NCBI GenBank assembly: GCA_945871455.1
Contig: CAMBXJ010000011.1
Span: 1-23,862, forward strand
Length of the DNA: 23,862 nucleotides
DNA from: Asaia bogorensis
GTDB taxonomy: Bacteria > Pseudomonadota > Alphaproteobacteria > Acetobacterales > Acetobacteraceae
Direction of reading: 5' to 3'
The first letter of the stretch is position 1, and each line of letters starts with the position of its first letter. The notes beneath the pieces were generated by a model. That model was not told where the DNA came from. It saw only the letters and a list, made by a program, of their open reading frames with translations, and ran no database searches. The translations under genes were made by a program, and so were the position numbers. Below are positions 7,315-15,503 of this stretch, one piece after another.

Positions 7315-7695
7315 CGGCAGATGTCCCTGAGAGTTGTACCGTCAAGCCGAACGACGAAGGCCGATACGGCCCGACCTGTGCAGTCACCGGACTGACATCC
7401 AGGATCTGCAAGAGATGGCCGTACGAAGCGGTCAGCGGCACCATGACGGTCCCTTGGCGGTGCGGGCTGCACTGTCGCGGGAGACGCGGCACACCACACG
7501 ACGGGCGTACGCCTGTCGAGACCGGCGGCTAGCGATACAAGCTATGTTGATAGATCGAGAGTTTTCCCCACAATTGAACACCATGGGGGCGCCTGGGCGC
7601 GAGAAACGCTACCGAGGCAGCAGAAGCGGCGTGCAGATAGTCAGTGAAGGCAGTAGAGCGGTCTACCTTGCGGAGAACGCCCAAAATCAATCCAA
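7315..7695. other. Stretch without a supported gene; possible protein remnant
   Basis: No reading frame here has both a credible start and recognisable content. Minus-strand frames opening near 7492-7499 run into the DUF6065 gene in other frames and look like shadows. From 7717 down to 7628 one minus-strand frame reads PDDEIQVIGLILGVLRKVDR, which has the feel of the last strand of an S24/LexA-like repressor. That frame is bounded by stops and lacks a start, so at best it is a decayed fragment. Confidence 0.4.
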
Positions 7696-7890
7696 TTACC
7701 TGGATTTCGTCATCCGGAAGCCGCGGCCGAGGGTCAGCGCCGATTTGGCCACGACCGGCACCGCGTTGGCGCTCGGAAGCCGGAAGCCGCCGCCGAGGAC
7801 GACGGCAGTCACATCAGTCGGACAGGGCGACACAGCGGCGGAAACCTGAGAGGCCGGCAGGAGCGAAGGGGTGAAAGGGAAAGAAATCAT
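7696..7890 (-). CDS. Small hypothetical protein, phage-type context
   Basis: This encodes 64 residues, MISFPFTPSLLPASQVS to GRGFRMTKSR. A purine-rich GTGAGAT lies just before the ATG. Composition is Val/Ala/Ser/Pro-rich with VVLGGGFRLPSANAVPVV in the middle, suggesting a beta-structured small protein. It starts 7 bp after another tiny gene on the same strand, so the two may be co-expressed. I do not recognise it, and no transmembrane helix is evident. Alternating-frame coding in high-GC DNA could produce such an ORF by chance. Confidence 0.4.
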   Translation of the reverse strand: MISFPFTPSLLPASQVSAAVSPCPTDVTAVVLGGGFRLPSANAVPVVAKSALTLGRGFRMTKSR

Positions 7891-7897
7891 GGTGATC

Positions 7898-8080
7898 TCA
7901 CTTCTTGGCTGGGAGAGACGTCAAAACCGGCCAGATGCATCCATCGCCCTGTGCCCACACGACAGCATCGCCCGACGGGCTGACTGCCCGCGGACGACGT
8001 TTCAGAATGTTCGGTGGTTCTGAGGCAGGGGCTGGACGCACCAATCCCGTTGACAAGCCAACCGATACGCGGGTCATCAC
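7898..8080 (-). CDS. Small hypothetical protein upstream of the 64-residue gene
   Basis: This encodes 60 residues with tandem GTG-ATG starts at 8080 and 8077. It contains PPNILKRRPRAVSPSGDAVV followed by WAQGDGCIWPV and ends in Lys-Lys. It lies between yeiH and another small gene on the same strand. No strong ribosome-binding site is seen. A TTGACA just upstream pairs with only a poor TATCGG. It is not recognised. A longer overlapping frame (7887-8276) runs antisense to nothing but enters the end of yeiH, and looks less protein-like. Confidence 0.4.
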   Translation of the reverse strand: MMTRVSVGLSTGLVRPAPASEPPNILKRRPRAVSPSGDAVVWAQGDGCIWPVLTSLPAKK

Positions 8081-8097
8081 GGGGTGTCAAGACTATT

Positions 8098-8113
8098 TTC
8101 CCATCTATGGGAA
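8098..8113. repeat. Hairpin just after yeiH
   Basis: TTCCCAT and ATGGGAA (8098-8104 and 8107-8113) form a perfect 7 bp inverted repeat with a 2-base centre, 6 bp beyond the yeiH stop. On the plus strand it is followed by T5 and on the minus strand by AAATAG. It could end yeiH transcripts weakly, or be an operator, since the centre is too tight for an ideal hairpin loop. Confidence 0.3.
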
Positions 8114-8119
8114 TTTTTG

Positions 8120-9175
8120 TCAGAGCGCCCCAGTCCATGTTTGGACAGCCAGACTCGTAACCGCCACCACCAACCAACAAACAAAGCCAAGGATCAACGG
8201 ACGCGTACCCGCACCGACGAACGCCCGCCAATGACCTTGCAGGCCAACCGCGGCCAGGGCAACGACCATCACCCACCGCCCAACAGTCTGAATGGGGTCG
8301 GCCAGAGACCCAATCACACCCAGCGAGTTCAGCGCCGACGCCATGATGAAGAACAGGATGAAAGTCGGCATGCCCTGATATACACGGCGGGCCAGGGACA
8401 CCTCTTGCAGGACCTGTTGCGGTTGGAAGAACGGAAGCGCGAGGCCGAATCCTATCACCAACGGAATGATCATCGTTGTGCGGGTGAGCTTCACGATCGT
8501 CGCCGTGGTACCAGCTTCCTCACTGTAGGAAAAACCGGCGGCAACCACTGCCGATGTATCGTTAATCGCAGTGCCCGCCCATATCCCGAATCCCGCGTCG
8601 CTCAGTCCGAGCAGGTGGCCGAGCGCGGGAAATGTGAACACCGCAACCATGTTGAAGAAGAAGATTACGGTCACCGAATAGGCGATCTCCTCAGCCCGGG
8701 CGCGGATGACAGGTGACAGGGCGGCGATCGCCGATGCGCCACAGATCGTGGTCCCCATGCCAATCAGGCACCGCATCCGCCAATCAATTCCCAGAGCCTT
8801 GCCGAGCCAGAGCGCGCTTATCAGACCCGCAGCCATGGAGATGAGCAGAAGCGGCAGAGAATGCCAACCGGTGCGGAAAATCTCCCCAAGATCGAGGCTG
8901 GCACCCAAGAGAATGATTCCGCCCTTGAGGCAGAGTTTGCTCACGTCGCCGATGCGCAACGCGGATAGCTTGAGCGTGGTGCCGGCGACATTGGTGATGA
9001 CAACCCCAATCGCGATCGCAAAAAGCGACGCCCCGACCAGCGGTGCGGCCTGCCCAACAAGATGCGCGAGCGCCGCGATCACGGCGCATGCCGCCACGCC
9101 TCCCGCGAGCTTGGCCCATGCTGGGAGCGTGCTGGTCGCGGCGGCAGATGTCGCTGCGCCCGGTTGTACTGCCAT
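8120..9175 (-). CDS. yeiH: YeiH family putative sulfate exporter (UPF0324)
   Basis: The product is 351 residues from the ATG at 9175, chosen because GGAGGA lies 9 bases upstream; the frame could open earlier but without support. It is an integral inner-membrane protein with about ten hydrophobic segments. Family-type features are GASLFAIAIGVVITN (first half), LKGGIILLGASLDLGEI, the Gly-rich helix RCLIGMGTTICGASAIAAL, and FGIWAGTAINDTSAVVAAGF. The last two are hallmark stretches of this family. Members are annotated as putative sulfate exporters, with substrate poorly established. It diverges from the SARP-type regulator across 282 bp, so that regulator could control it. Confidence 0.88.
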   Translation of the reverse strand: MAVQPGAATSAAATSTLPAWAKLAGGVAACAVIAALAHLVGQAAPLVGASLFAIAIGVVITNVAGTTLKLSALRIGDVSKLCLKGGIILLGASLDLGEIFRTGWHSLPLLLISMAAGLISALWLGKALGIDWRMRCLIGMGTTICGASAIAALSPVIRARAEEIAYSVTVIFFFNMVAVFTFPALGHLLGLSDAGFGIWAGTAINDTSAVVAAGFSYSEEAGTTATIVKLTRTTMIIPLVIGFGLALPFFQPQQVLQEVSLARRVYQGMPTFILFFIMASALNSLGVIGSLADPIQTVGRWVMVVALAAVGLQGHWRAFVGAGTRPLILGFVCWLVVAVTSLAVQTWTGAL

Positions 9176-9457
9176 CAATCGATCCTCCGGCTCAAGGATC
9201 GGCAGTATGAGCCAGATTCGTAATCTTGTCCCTCTCGATAGGTGCCGCCGCGTGCGGACGACGCACCAGTTGGGATCGCCATCAGGGTCAAGCGTCAAAC
9301 ATGTCACAAATCCGCCCGACGCCGGCCCGCTGTGGTTGCATAAGACGGCCGTATGCGATAAACGGCGGCAGAGACTCTTCCATTGGTTGTATAACCCTAA
9401 TTTATTTATCGTCAGGAGTGTCCGGATATTCCAGCCGATGATGTTTCACAAACAGAG
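9176..9457. promoter_or_regulatory. Shared divergent promoter region of yeiH and the SARP-type regulator
   Basis: These 282 bp carry the start signals for both divergent genes. The regulator-proximal side turns AT-rich (TTGGTTGTATAACC and TTTATTTATCG around 9383-9413), which suggests its promoter is there, though no box pair with proper spacing is convincing. The yeiH side has the GGAGGA ribosome site at about 9185-9190. I see no clear long inverted repeat. Confidence 0.4.
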
Positions 9458-11524
9458 ATGAAACGTGAGCAACTCGGTGATGCCGCTTCACTCCGGTTGC
9501 TCTTGTTCGGGCATCTGACAGCAAAGGATGCGTCCGGCAAATCCGTGCTGCCACGAACCCGGAAGGCCCGCGCAGTACTCGCCGTGTTGGCGCTCGCCAG
9601 CCCGAAACCGGTCTTGCGACTGCAACTGACGTCCCTGCTGTGGAGTCAACGCGACACGGTCCAGGCACGGGGATCGCTGCGTCAGGCGCTCCACGACCTG
9701 CATGACAGCCTTGGCCCCTTGGGTACCCGCTTCCTGATCGCCGAACGGCACCACCTTACTTTGAAGGGTGACGGCCTTTGGATTGACCTCCAGGACCTGG
9801 CGCAACCAGACCAGACATCCCCCGAACGATTGGCGCAATTCGCCTCCCCGCTCGTCGAGGACCTCGTCGGTCTCGATCCGGCATTCGATCACTGGCTCGA
9901 TGACACCAAGGGGCGGATTGTCCGGCAGGGGATATCGATCGGTGAGCGCATGCTGCTTGGCCAGCAGGACGGCACCAGAATACAGGATACAGCCAAACAG
10001 CTGTTGGCATTGGATGAAACCCACGAGGGCGCCTGGCGCGCCATTATAAGGGCACAGATCGCACAGGGGGATGCGTCCGCGGCACTTTCCTCGTACGAGC
10101 GATGCCGGGTGATTTTGGCTCAGACAACAAACACTCATCCGTCCCAGGAAACCGAGGAGCTTGTGGCGCGGGCACGAACATCGCTCAGCAGCCGGGATGC
10201 TACCGGCTCGGGAGCGTCGCCGCCTAAATCGTCCACGGATCCGGTCGAACCCCCCGTCCAGCGGCACAATGCCACATCTGGTATCCGAATTGGCATCACC
10301 CCGCTCAGGCTGATCGGAACCGCGGGTCATGAGGAGCTCTCCATCGGCTTGGCCGAGGAAGTCACCACGGCCCTGGCACGCTTCCGCTGGATATCCTGTG
10401 TTTCGGCGACGTCCTGGGCGGCGCTGGCTGGCGAAACCGTCATGGATAGCCTTTGGAAGCGCCTGGATCTCGACTTCGTGCTGGACGGCACGATCCAGAA
10501 GGCTGGCGACCTGCTGAGGATTACTGTCAGGCTAATGGACATGCGCCTCGGCGGTTCGGTCATCTGGTCGCGCCGTTTCGATCGGGAAGGATCCGACACC
10601 CTCGCCATCCAGGATGAGATCGGCGCGGCTATCGTTGCGCAATTGGACCCCGTATTGCTGATCCATGAAGGGGAACGCGCCGCCGCCCGGCAGGTGATCG
10701 ACCCGTCGGCACATGAACTGGTCCTGCAGTCCGTGCCAGCGATCTACCGCCTGGAACAGGGCGGCTTTCAGGCTGCCGGTGCGTTGTTGGAGCAAGCGGT
10801 GTCGGCAGCGCCCAGAAACGCGGTCGCCCACGCGTGGTACGCCTATTGGCATCTCTTCCTGGTCGGCCAAGGGTGGACGAGGCAGCCTGCGGAAGCCGCC
10901 GTTCGCGCGAGCGGCCTGGCTGAACGAGCGGTGATGTTGGATCCCGGGGATGCGCGCTCTCTTACACTGGCCGGACATGTCCGAGGGTTCCTGGGCAAGC
11001 GCGCCCTGGAAGCCTCCGCGCTTCACGACCGAGCGCTTGTGCTCAACCCCAATCTGGCGATCGCGTGGTGCTTTTCCGGTTTGGCTCACTCTTATATGGG
11101 CAAGCACGATGAGGCTCTCCGCCGGATGTATCAGGCCGTACGGCTGTCGCCATCGGACCCACATCTATTTTTCTTCAATATGGCATTGATCATGCCGCAT
11201 TTGCTCCTGGGTGAATACGAAAGTGCCACCGAGGTCGGGCGCACCGCGATCGAGCTGAACCCTTGGTTTTCATCTTCGTACAAGGGACACCTCGCCGCCC
11301 TGGGCTTTCGGGATCGCGGCGTGGAAGCCAAAGATGTGATGGATCGGCTCCTCGAACTGGAGCCTGGGTTCTCGGTTCGGGAGGCTGCTGCTCGGTCTCC
11401 GATTAGTCAGGCGCCCGATCTGGCAAGATATACAGAGGGATTGAGGCGCGCCGGCCTCCCGGAATATGGACCGCCAGGCTCGCTCTATGCAGTCCAACCG
11501 CAACTGGACGGACTTTTCCTGTAG
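9458..11524 (+). CDS. SARP/BTAD-type transcriptional regulator with TolB-like and TPR domains
   Basis: The product is 688 residues and cytoplasmic. Residues 11-105 form an OmpR/SARP-type winged helix (LRLLLFGHLTAKDASG, then LLWSQRDTVQARGSLRQALH). Residues 120-235 are the helical BTAD domain typical of SARP activators. After a Ser/Pro linker (about 236-272) comes a TolB-N-like domain (IRIGITPLRLIGTAG, then LAEEVTTALARFRWISCV, to LAIQDEIGAAIVAQLDP), as found behind bacterial adenylate-cyclase-like and OmpR-like regulators. The rest is TPR repeats (LDPGDARSLTLAGHVRG, LNPNLAIAWCFSGLAHSYMG). No cyclase or kinase domain is present. It lies between divergent yeiH and the co-directional aap operon, so either could be a target. 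The ligand is unknown. Confidence 0.85.
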   Translation: MKREQLGDAASLRLLLFGHLTAKDASGKSVLPRTRKARAVLAVLALASPKPVLRLQLTSLLWSQRDTVQARGSLRQALHDLHDSLGPLGTRFLIAERHHLTLKGDGLWIDLQDLAQPDQTSPERLAQFASPLVEDLVGLDPAFDHWLDDTKGRIVRQGISIGERMLLGQQDGTRIQDTAKQLLALDETHEGAWRAIIRAQIAQGDASAALSSYERCRVILAQTTNTHPSQETEELVARARTSLSSRDATGSGASPPKSSTDPVEPPVQRHNATSGIRIGITPLRLIGTAGHEELSIGLAEEVTTALARFRWISCVSATSWAALAGETVMDSLWKRLDLDFVLDGTIQKAGDLLRITVRLMDMRLGGSVIWSRRFDREGSDTLAIQDEIGAAIVAQLDPVLLIHEGERAAARQVIDPSAHELVLQSVPAIYRLEQGGFQAAGALLEQAVSAAPRNAVAHAWYAYWHLFLVGQGWTRQPAEAAVRASGLAERAVMLDPGDARSLTLAGHVRGFLGKRALEASALHDRALVLNPNLAIAWCFSGLAHSYMGKHDEALRRMYQAVRLSPSDPHLFFFNMALIMPHLLLGEYESATEVGRTAIELNPWFSSSYKGHLAALGFRDRGVEAKDVMDRLLELEPGFSVREAAARSPISQAPDLARYTEGLRRAGLPEYGPPGSLYAVQPQLDGLFL

Positions 11525-11549
11525 GCCGATCCTCATTGCTGACCGATTG

Positions 11550-11574
11550 CGGCATGGCGCATCGCCGGTTTTTT
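11550..11574 (+). terminator. Candidate intrinsic terminator after the regulator gene
   Basis: GGCG-cat-CGCC (11556-11566) is followed within two bases by T6 at 11569-11574. An alternative pairing CGGC (11550-11553) with GCCG (11564-11567) is also possible. The stem is short, but the U-tract is good. It lies 26 bp after the regulator stop and 118 bp before aapJ, which suggests aapJ has its own promoter. Confidence 0.45.
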
Positions 11575-11692
11575 GTGCGGAATCGACGCCGACGGCCGAT
11601 TTCTCGATTACGCGATTGATCTTGTCAGAGCCGCACCGCACAGTTGGTCGGCAACGCGGACTGTCCGCACACGGGCTGGGAGATAAGTACAT

Positions 11693-12733
11693 ATGATCCG
11701 ATACGTCACATCGGGCGCCATGGCGCTGATCGCGGGTATGATGCTGAGTACAGGGTTCGTTCAACCGGTAAGCGCCCAGGGCACCGGATCGGCGACCCTG
11801 GACGCTACCCGCACACGTGGGCAACTCCTATGCGGCACCTCGGGTCAGGTTCCCGGCTTCTCCCTGCCGGACAGCCAGGGCGTGATGCGCGGATTGGACG
11901 CGGACACTTGCCGAGCGATAACGGCGGCCGTGCTTGGGGATGTGGCGAAGGTGAAGTTTGTTCCCACCACCACTCAGAACCGCTTCACCGCGCTGCAGTC
12001 GGGTGAAGTGGACATGCTGTCTCGCAGCACGACCTGGACGCTCGGCCGAGAGGGCAACCTGGGCCTGATGTTCGCCTGGGTGAACTACTATGACGGCACC
12101 GGGTTTCTGGTGAAAAAATCCTCCGGCGTCACCGCGGCCAAGCAGATGGACGGGGCGACGATCTGCGTTCAGCCCGGCACCAGCACAGAGCTCGCGATCA
12201 ACGATTTCTACCGTCAGAACAACATGAAGTTCACGCCGATCCTGATCCAGGATCTGTCAGAGCTGCAGGCGGCGTTCCTGTCCGGACGCTGCGATGCCTA
12301 TTCCACTGATGCTTCGGCGCTCGCAACGTTCCGCTTCAGCCAGGGGCCGAAGGCAACCGACCTGGTCCTGCTGCCGGATATCATCAGCAAGGAACCCCTC
12401 GGCGTCATGGTCCGAAAGGGCGACGACAAGTGGTTCGACGTCGTGCGTTGGACGTTCATCGCCATGGTTACCGCCGAGGAGAAGGGGGTCACCAGCGGCA
12501 ATGTCGACAGCTTCCTAACCAGCAAGGACCCTGACATCCGCCGCCTCCTCGGCCTCGAAGGCGATCTCGGCAAGGCGCTCGGCCTGGATCCCAAATGGGC
12601 CTACAATGTCATCAAACAGGTCGGCAATTTCGGAGAAATGTGGGATCGCAGCATCACGCCGATGGGCGTTCCACGCGGCATCAACAATCTCTGGACCAAG
12701 GGGGGCCTGCAATACGCCCCGCCCATGCGCTGA
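11693..12733 (+). CDS. aapJ: General L-amino-acid ABC transporter, periplasmic binding protein AapJ
   Basis: The product is 346 residues. The start has GGGAG about 10 bases upstream. Residues 1-29 form a Sec signal peptide (basic MIR, hydrophobic core, cleavage near PVSA-Q). The mature part begins with TRTRGQLLCGTSGQVPGFS, then GLDADTCRAITAAVLGD, TTQNRFTALQSGEVDMLSRS and YYDGTGFLVKKSSGV, all typical of the AapJ/BztA branch of polar amino-acid binding proteins. It captures L-amino acids in the periplasm and delivers them to AapQM. It is the first gene of aapJQMP, and a strong hairpin follows it, which would allow more binding protein than permease to be made. Confidence 0.93.
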   Translation: MIRYVTSGAMALIAGMMLSTGFVQPVSAQGTGSATLDATRTRGQLLCGTSGQVPGFSLPDSQGVMRGLDADTCRAITAAVLGDVAKVKFVPTTTQNRFTALQSGEVDMLSRSTTWTLGREGNLGLMFAWVNYYDGTGFLVKKSSGVTAAKQMDGATICVQPGTSTELAINDFYRQNNMKFTPILIQDLSELQAAFLSGRCDAYSTDASALATFRFSQGPKATDLVLLPDIISKEPLGVMVRKGDDKWFDVVRWTFIAMVTAEEKGVTSGNVDSFLTSKDPDIRRLLGLEGDLGKALGLDPKWAYNVIKQVGNFGEMWDRSITPMGVPRGINNLWTKGGLQYAPPMR

Positions 12734-12765
12734 AACAATCCGACGACGATCTGATCGAGGCTATG

Positions 12766-12793
12766 GGTCGCCCCAATCTTGGGGCGGCCTTTT
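12766..12793 (+). terminator. Intercistronic terminator/attenuator between aapJ and aapQ
   Basis: GG-t-CGCCCC (12766-12775) pairs with GGGGCG-g-CC (12780-12789) around a short AATC loop, followed by TTTT. The inner six pairs are all G-C. It lies 32 bp after aapJ and 128 bp before aapQ. Binding-protein-dependent transporters often use such a partial terminator to keep binding protein in excess over permease. The sequence supports this, but read-through has not been measured. Confidence 0.7.
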
Positions 12794-12921
12794 GATTCTA
12801 GGGCCACGACAATTGATCTTTCACACGGTTGCGCGCACAATTTTTGCATAGCTGGGCTGCCTCGGCGGTTAGGCTGCGTTTTTGATCGGCTTCGCCATGC
12901 AACCGGGAGAGTCATCTGACC

Positions 12922-14139
12922 ATGTCCGATAATACCGCCGATCCCCGGTTGATCGGTGCCCGTATTGCCCCCAAGCGATCGTTGCGCCTCTCTTGGTCCG
13001 ACCCGATCTTTCGATCCATTGTATGGCAAATCGTCATCGTCGGCGTAGTTGTCGCCATCGGCTGGTATCTGATTCATAATACCAATGAAAATCTGGCCGC
13101 GCGCAGGATCGCAACCGGGTTTGGGTTCCTCGACCGTGTCGCCGGAATCCCGATCGGCGAGTCGATGATCGACTATGACCCAGCCGAACACAGCTATGGA
13201 CGAGCGCTGCTGATAGGCGTGCTCAACACGCTGAAGGTTGCTGTGATCGGGGTGGTATTGGCGACCATTCTCGGAACGCTGATTGGCATCGGACGGCTGT
13301 CAAAAAACTGGCTCATGGCCAAACTGACGGCTTTCTACGTCGAGACCATCCGAGACATCCCGCTGCTATTGCAATTGTTGTTTTGGTACACCGTGCTGCA
13401 AGGCCTGCCGACAGCCCGCCAGGCATGGGACCGCAATGTTGACGGCTCTGTCTTCCTGTCGAATCGAGGGGTCAAGGTTCCCCTTCTGATCTGGGAGCCG
13501 GCGCATAGCTGGGCGCTGCTCGCATTCACCGCGGGTCTGCTCGGTACCTGGCTCTGGCGCCGGCGGTCCAGTCGGATCCAGGCTGAAACCGGTGTACGCC
13601 CTGCGGTGTGGCCCGTCGCTCTGGGTGTTTTGCTCATACCACCAATCCTGGTTTGGATCGTGCTGGGGGCGCCTTTCCGGATCGAATATCCGGCCCTGCG
13701 CGGCTTCAACTTTCAGGGTGGCGGCACCGTCAGCCCGGAGTATTTCGCACTCCTGCTTGGTCTCGTGATCTATACCGCTGGGTATATTGCCGAAATCGTG
13801 CGGTCGGGCATTCAGGCCGTACCCAACGGACAGTGGGAAGCGGCCCGCGCGCTTGGCCTGCGCCACAGCGCGATTCTGCGGCAAGTGGTTCTGCCGCAGG
13901 CCCTGCGGGTGGTGATCCCGCCGATGACCAGCCAATATCTGAACCTGACCAAGAACAGCTCCCTTGCCGTTGCGATCGGGTATCAGGACATCGTGTCCAT
14001 CGCCAACACGACGCTGAACCAGACCGGTCAGGCGATCGAGGGCATTGCCGTGATCATGGCCGTCTATCTGACTATCAGCCTGTCAATCAGCCTGTTCATG
14101 AACTGGTACAACGCGCACATCGCGCTGGTGGAACGCTAG
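12922..14139 (+). CDS. aapQ: General L-amino-acid ABC transporter permease AapQ
   Basis: The product is 405 residues, an inner-membrane permease of the His/Glu/Gln/Arg family. The start follows GGGAGAG about 10-12 bases upstream. The first membrane segment is near residues 31-50 (SIVWQIVIVGVVVAIGWYLI). The permease core begins with GVLNTLKVAVIGVVLATILG, then YVETIRDIPLLLQLLFWYTV. The central region (about 180-270) carries extra membrane segments and soluble loops that make it longer than ordinary polar amino-acid permeases, as in Aap systems. The EAA loop is EAARALGLRHSAILRQVVLP, followed by ALRVVIPPMTSQYLNLTKNS. The aapM start is 3 bp beyond its stop. Confidence 0.92.
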   Translation: MSDNTADPRLIGARIAPKRSLRLSWSDPIFRSIVWQIVIVGVVVAIGWYLIHNTNENLAARRIATGFGFLDRVAGIPIGESMIDYDPAEHSYGRALLIGVLNTLKVAVIGVVLATILGTLIGIGRLSKNWLMAKLTAFYVETIRDIPLLLQLLFWYTVLQGLPTARQAWDRNVDGSVFLSNRGVKVPLLIWEPAHSWALLAFTAGLLGTWLWRRRSSRIQAETGVRPAVWPVALGVLLIPPILVWIVLGAPFRIEYPALRGFNFQGGGTVSPEYFALLLGLVIYTAGYIAEIVRSGIQAVPNGQWEAARALGLRHSAILRQVVLPQALRVVIPPMTSQYLNLTKNSSLAVAIGYQDIVSIANTTLNQTGQAIEGIAVIMAVYLTISLSISLFMNWYNAHIALVER

Positions 14140-14142
14140 GCC

Positions 14143-15489
14143 ATGAGCACGACCGTATCCAACTCAGCGGCCACACAAGCGCAATCCGCTCCTCCTCCGC
14201 TCGCCGCGCGGGCCGGGGCATGGTTGAAGGCCAATCTGTTCAATTCCTGGCTGTCGACGGCAACAACCCTCGCGTTGCTTTACCTGATCGTGCGGGCGCT
14301 GCTGTCCTTCGTCGACTGGGCCTTCGTTCATGCCGTCTGGAGCGTGCCTTACAGCCCGCAAGGCATCGCAGATACGACGGTTTGCCATAACGTGAAGGGC
14401 GACGGCGCCTGCTGGGCCATCATCGGCGACAAGTACCGCCTGATCCTGTTCGGTCGATTCCCCTACGATGAGCAATGGCGACCGGCGATCGTCGTCTTGC
14501 TGTTCGTGGGCCTTTATATCTGCTCCGCGATCCGAAAATTCTGGGGTAGAGGGATCGCAACCAAGCCAGTCATCCTGACCGTCGTTGCGGCCGCCGTCGC
14601 GACCGTCATGGACGATGTCCTGTTCCTTGCGATCGATATTGTGGCGTCGCTGATGGGGTGGTCCTACGCCCAACCGCCAGCGGTGTTGTCCGCGGTCTTG
14701 GGGTATGTCGATCTGACAGGACGCTACGTGTTCATGGTGGCCACGACGGTCGTCTGGCCCATGGTCGGCGTTTGGGTCATCACACTGGCGGCGATTGGCG
14801 TGCTGATGTCGGGCGGCGTGTTCGGGTTGTCCGCGGTACCGGTGGATTACTGGGGCGGACTGCCCATCACCCTGATCCTGGCCACCTTCGGAATCGCCAT
14901 TGCTTTCCCACTGTCGATCCTTATCGCCCTTGGGCGCCGTTCGACCAAGATGCCAGCCGTCAGGATGCTGTGCGTCCTTTATGTGGAGTTGATCCGCGGC
15001 GTCCCGTTGATCAGCGTGCTGTTCATGGCCAGCGTCATGTTCCCGTTATTCATGCCGCCTGGGATCAATGTTGACAAACTGCTGCGCGCCCAGATCGCCA
15101 TCATCCTGTTCGCCGCGGCCTATCTGGCCGAGGTCGTGCGCGGCGGCTTGCAGGCGCTTCCGAAGGGCCAGACCGAGGCGGCCGACGCTCTCGGCCTGGC
15201 GTATTGGCAGAAAACCGGGTTGATCATTCTGCCTCAGGCGTTGCGGCTTGTGATTCCGCCACTGGTCAATACGTTCATTGGCTTCTTCAAGGATACCAGC
15301 CTCGTTCTGATCATCGGCTTGTTCGACCTGCTGACAATGGGAAAAATCGCGCTCAGCGACCCGCCCTGGCAGGCCTTCTCGACCGAGGTCTATATAACGC
15401 TCGCCATCATCTACATCATGTTCTGCTACGCGATGTCCCGATACAGCCGCGGCCTGGAACGTGAGCTGAACGGCGCGCAGCAGCGATGA
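14143..15489 (+). CDS. aapM: General L-amino-acid ABC transporter permease AapM
   Basis: The product is 448 residues and pairs with AapQ in the membrane channel. Diagnostic for AapM is the N-terminal insert with [20 protein letters not shown] near residue 87. The permease core is [20 protein letters not shown], then [19 protein letters not shown]. The EAA loop reads [20 protein letters not shown], followed by [20 protein letters not shown]. Several extra hydrophobic segments lie between residues 40 and 230. The gene starts 3 bp after aapQ, with only a weak TAGG upstream, so it probably relies on translational coupling. Its stop overlaps a possible ATG of aapP. Confidence 0.93.
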   Translation: MSTTVSNSAATQAQSAPPPLAARAGAWLKANLFNSWLSTATTLALLYLIVRALLSFVDWAFVHAVWSVPYSPQGIADTTVCHNVKGDGACWAIIGDKYRLILFGRFPYDEQWRPAIVVLLFVGLYICSAIRKFWGRGIATKPVILTVVAAAVATVMDDVLFLAIDIVASLMGWSYAQPPAVLSAVLGYVDLTGRYVFMVATTVVWPMVGVWVITLAAIGVLMSGGVFGLSAVPVDYWGGLPITLILATFGIAIAFPLSILIALGRRSTKMPAVRMLCVLYVELIRGVPLISVLFMASVMFPLFMPPGINVDKLLRAQIAIILFAAAYLAEVVRGGLQALPKGQTEAADALGLAYWQKTGLIILPQALRLVIPPLVNTFIGFFKDTSLVLIIGLFDLLTMGKIALSDPPWQAFSTEVYITLAIIYIMFCYAMSRYSRGLERELNGAQQR

Positions 15490-15503
15490 CAGGGAATCAC
15501 CGC

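Noticed and set aside
7100..7499. Minus-strand frames of 130 and 103 codons upstream of DUF6065
   Set aside because: They run deep into the DUF6065 gene in other frames and match nothing I know. They could hold a short real N-terminus, but I cannot support it.
8062..8090. TTGACA-17-TATCGG promoter for the two tiny genes
   Set aside because: The -10 is poor, and a start there would fall after the first gene's start codons.
7887..8276. 129-codon minus-strand frame over the yeiH end and the tiny genes
   Set aside because: It overlaps yeiH by more than 150 bp out of frame, and its Cys/Gly-rich content is not protein-like. The 60-codon frame is the better reading.
9488..10330. 280-codon minus-strand frame opposite the SARP-type regulator
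   Set aside because: It is the complementary shadow of a gene with clear domains.
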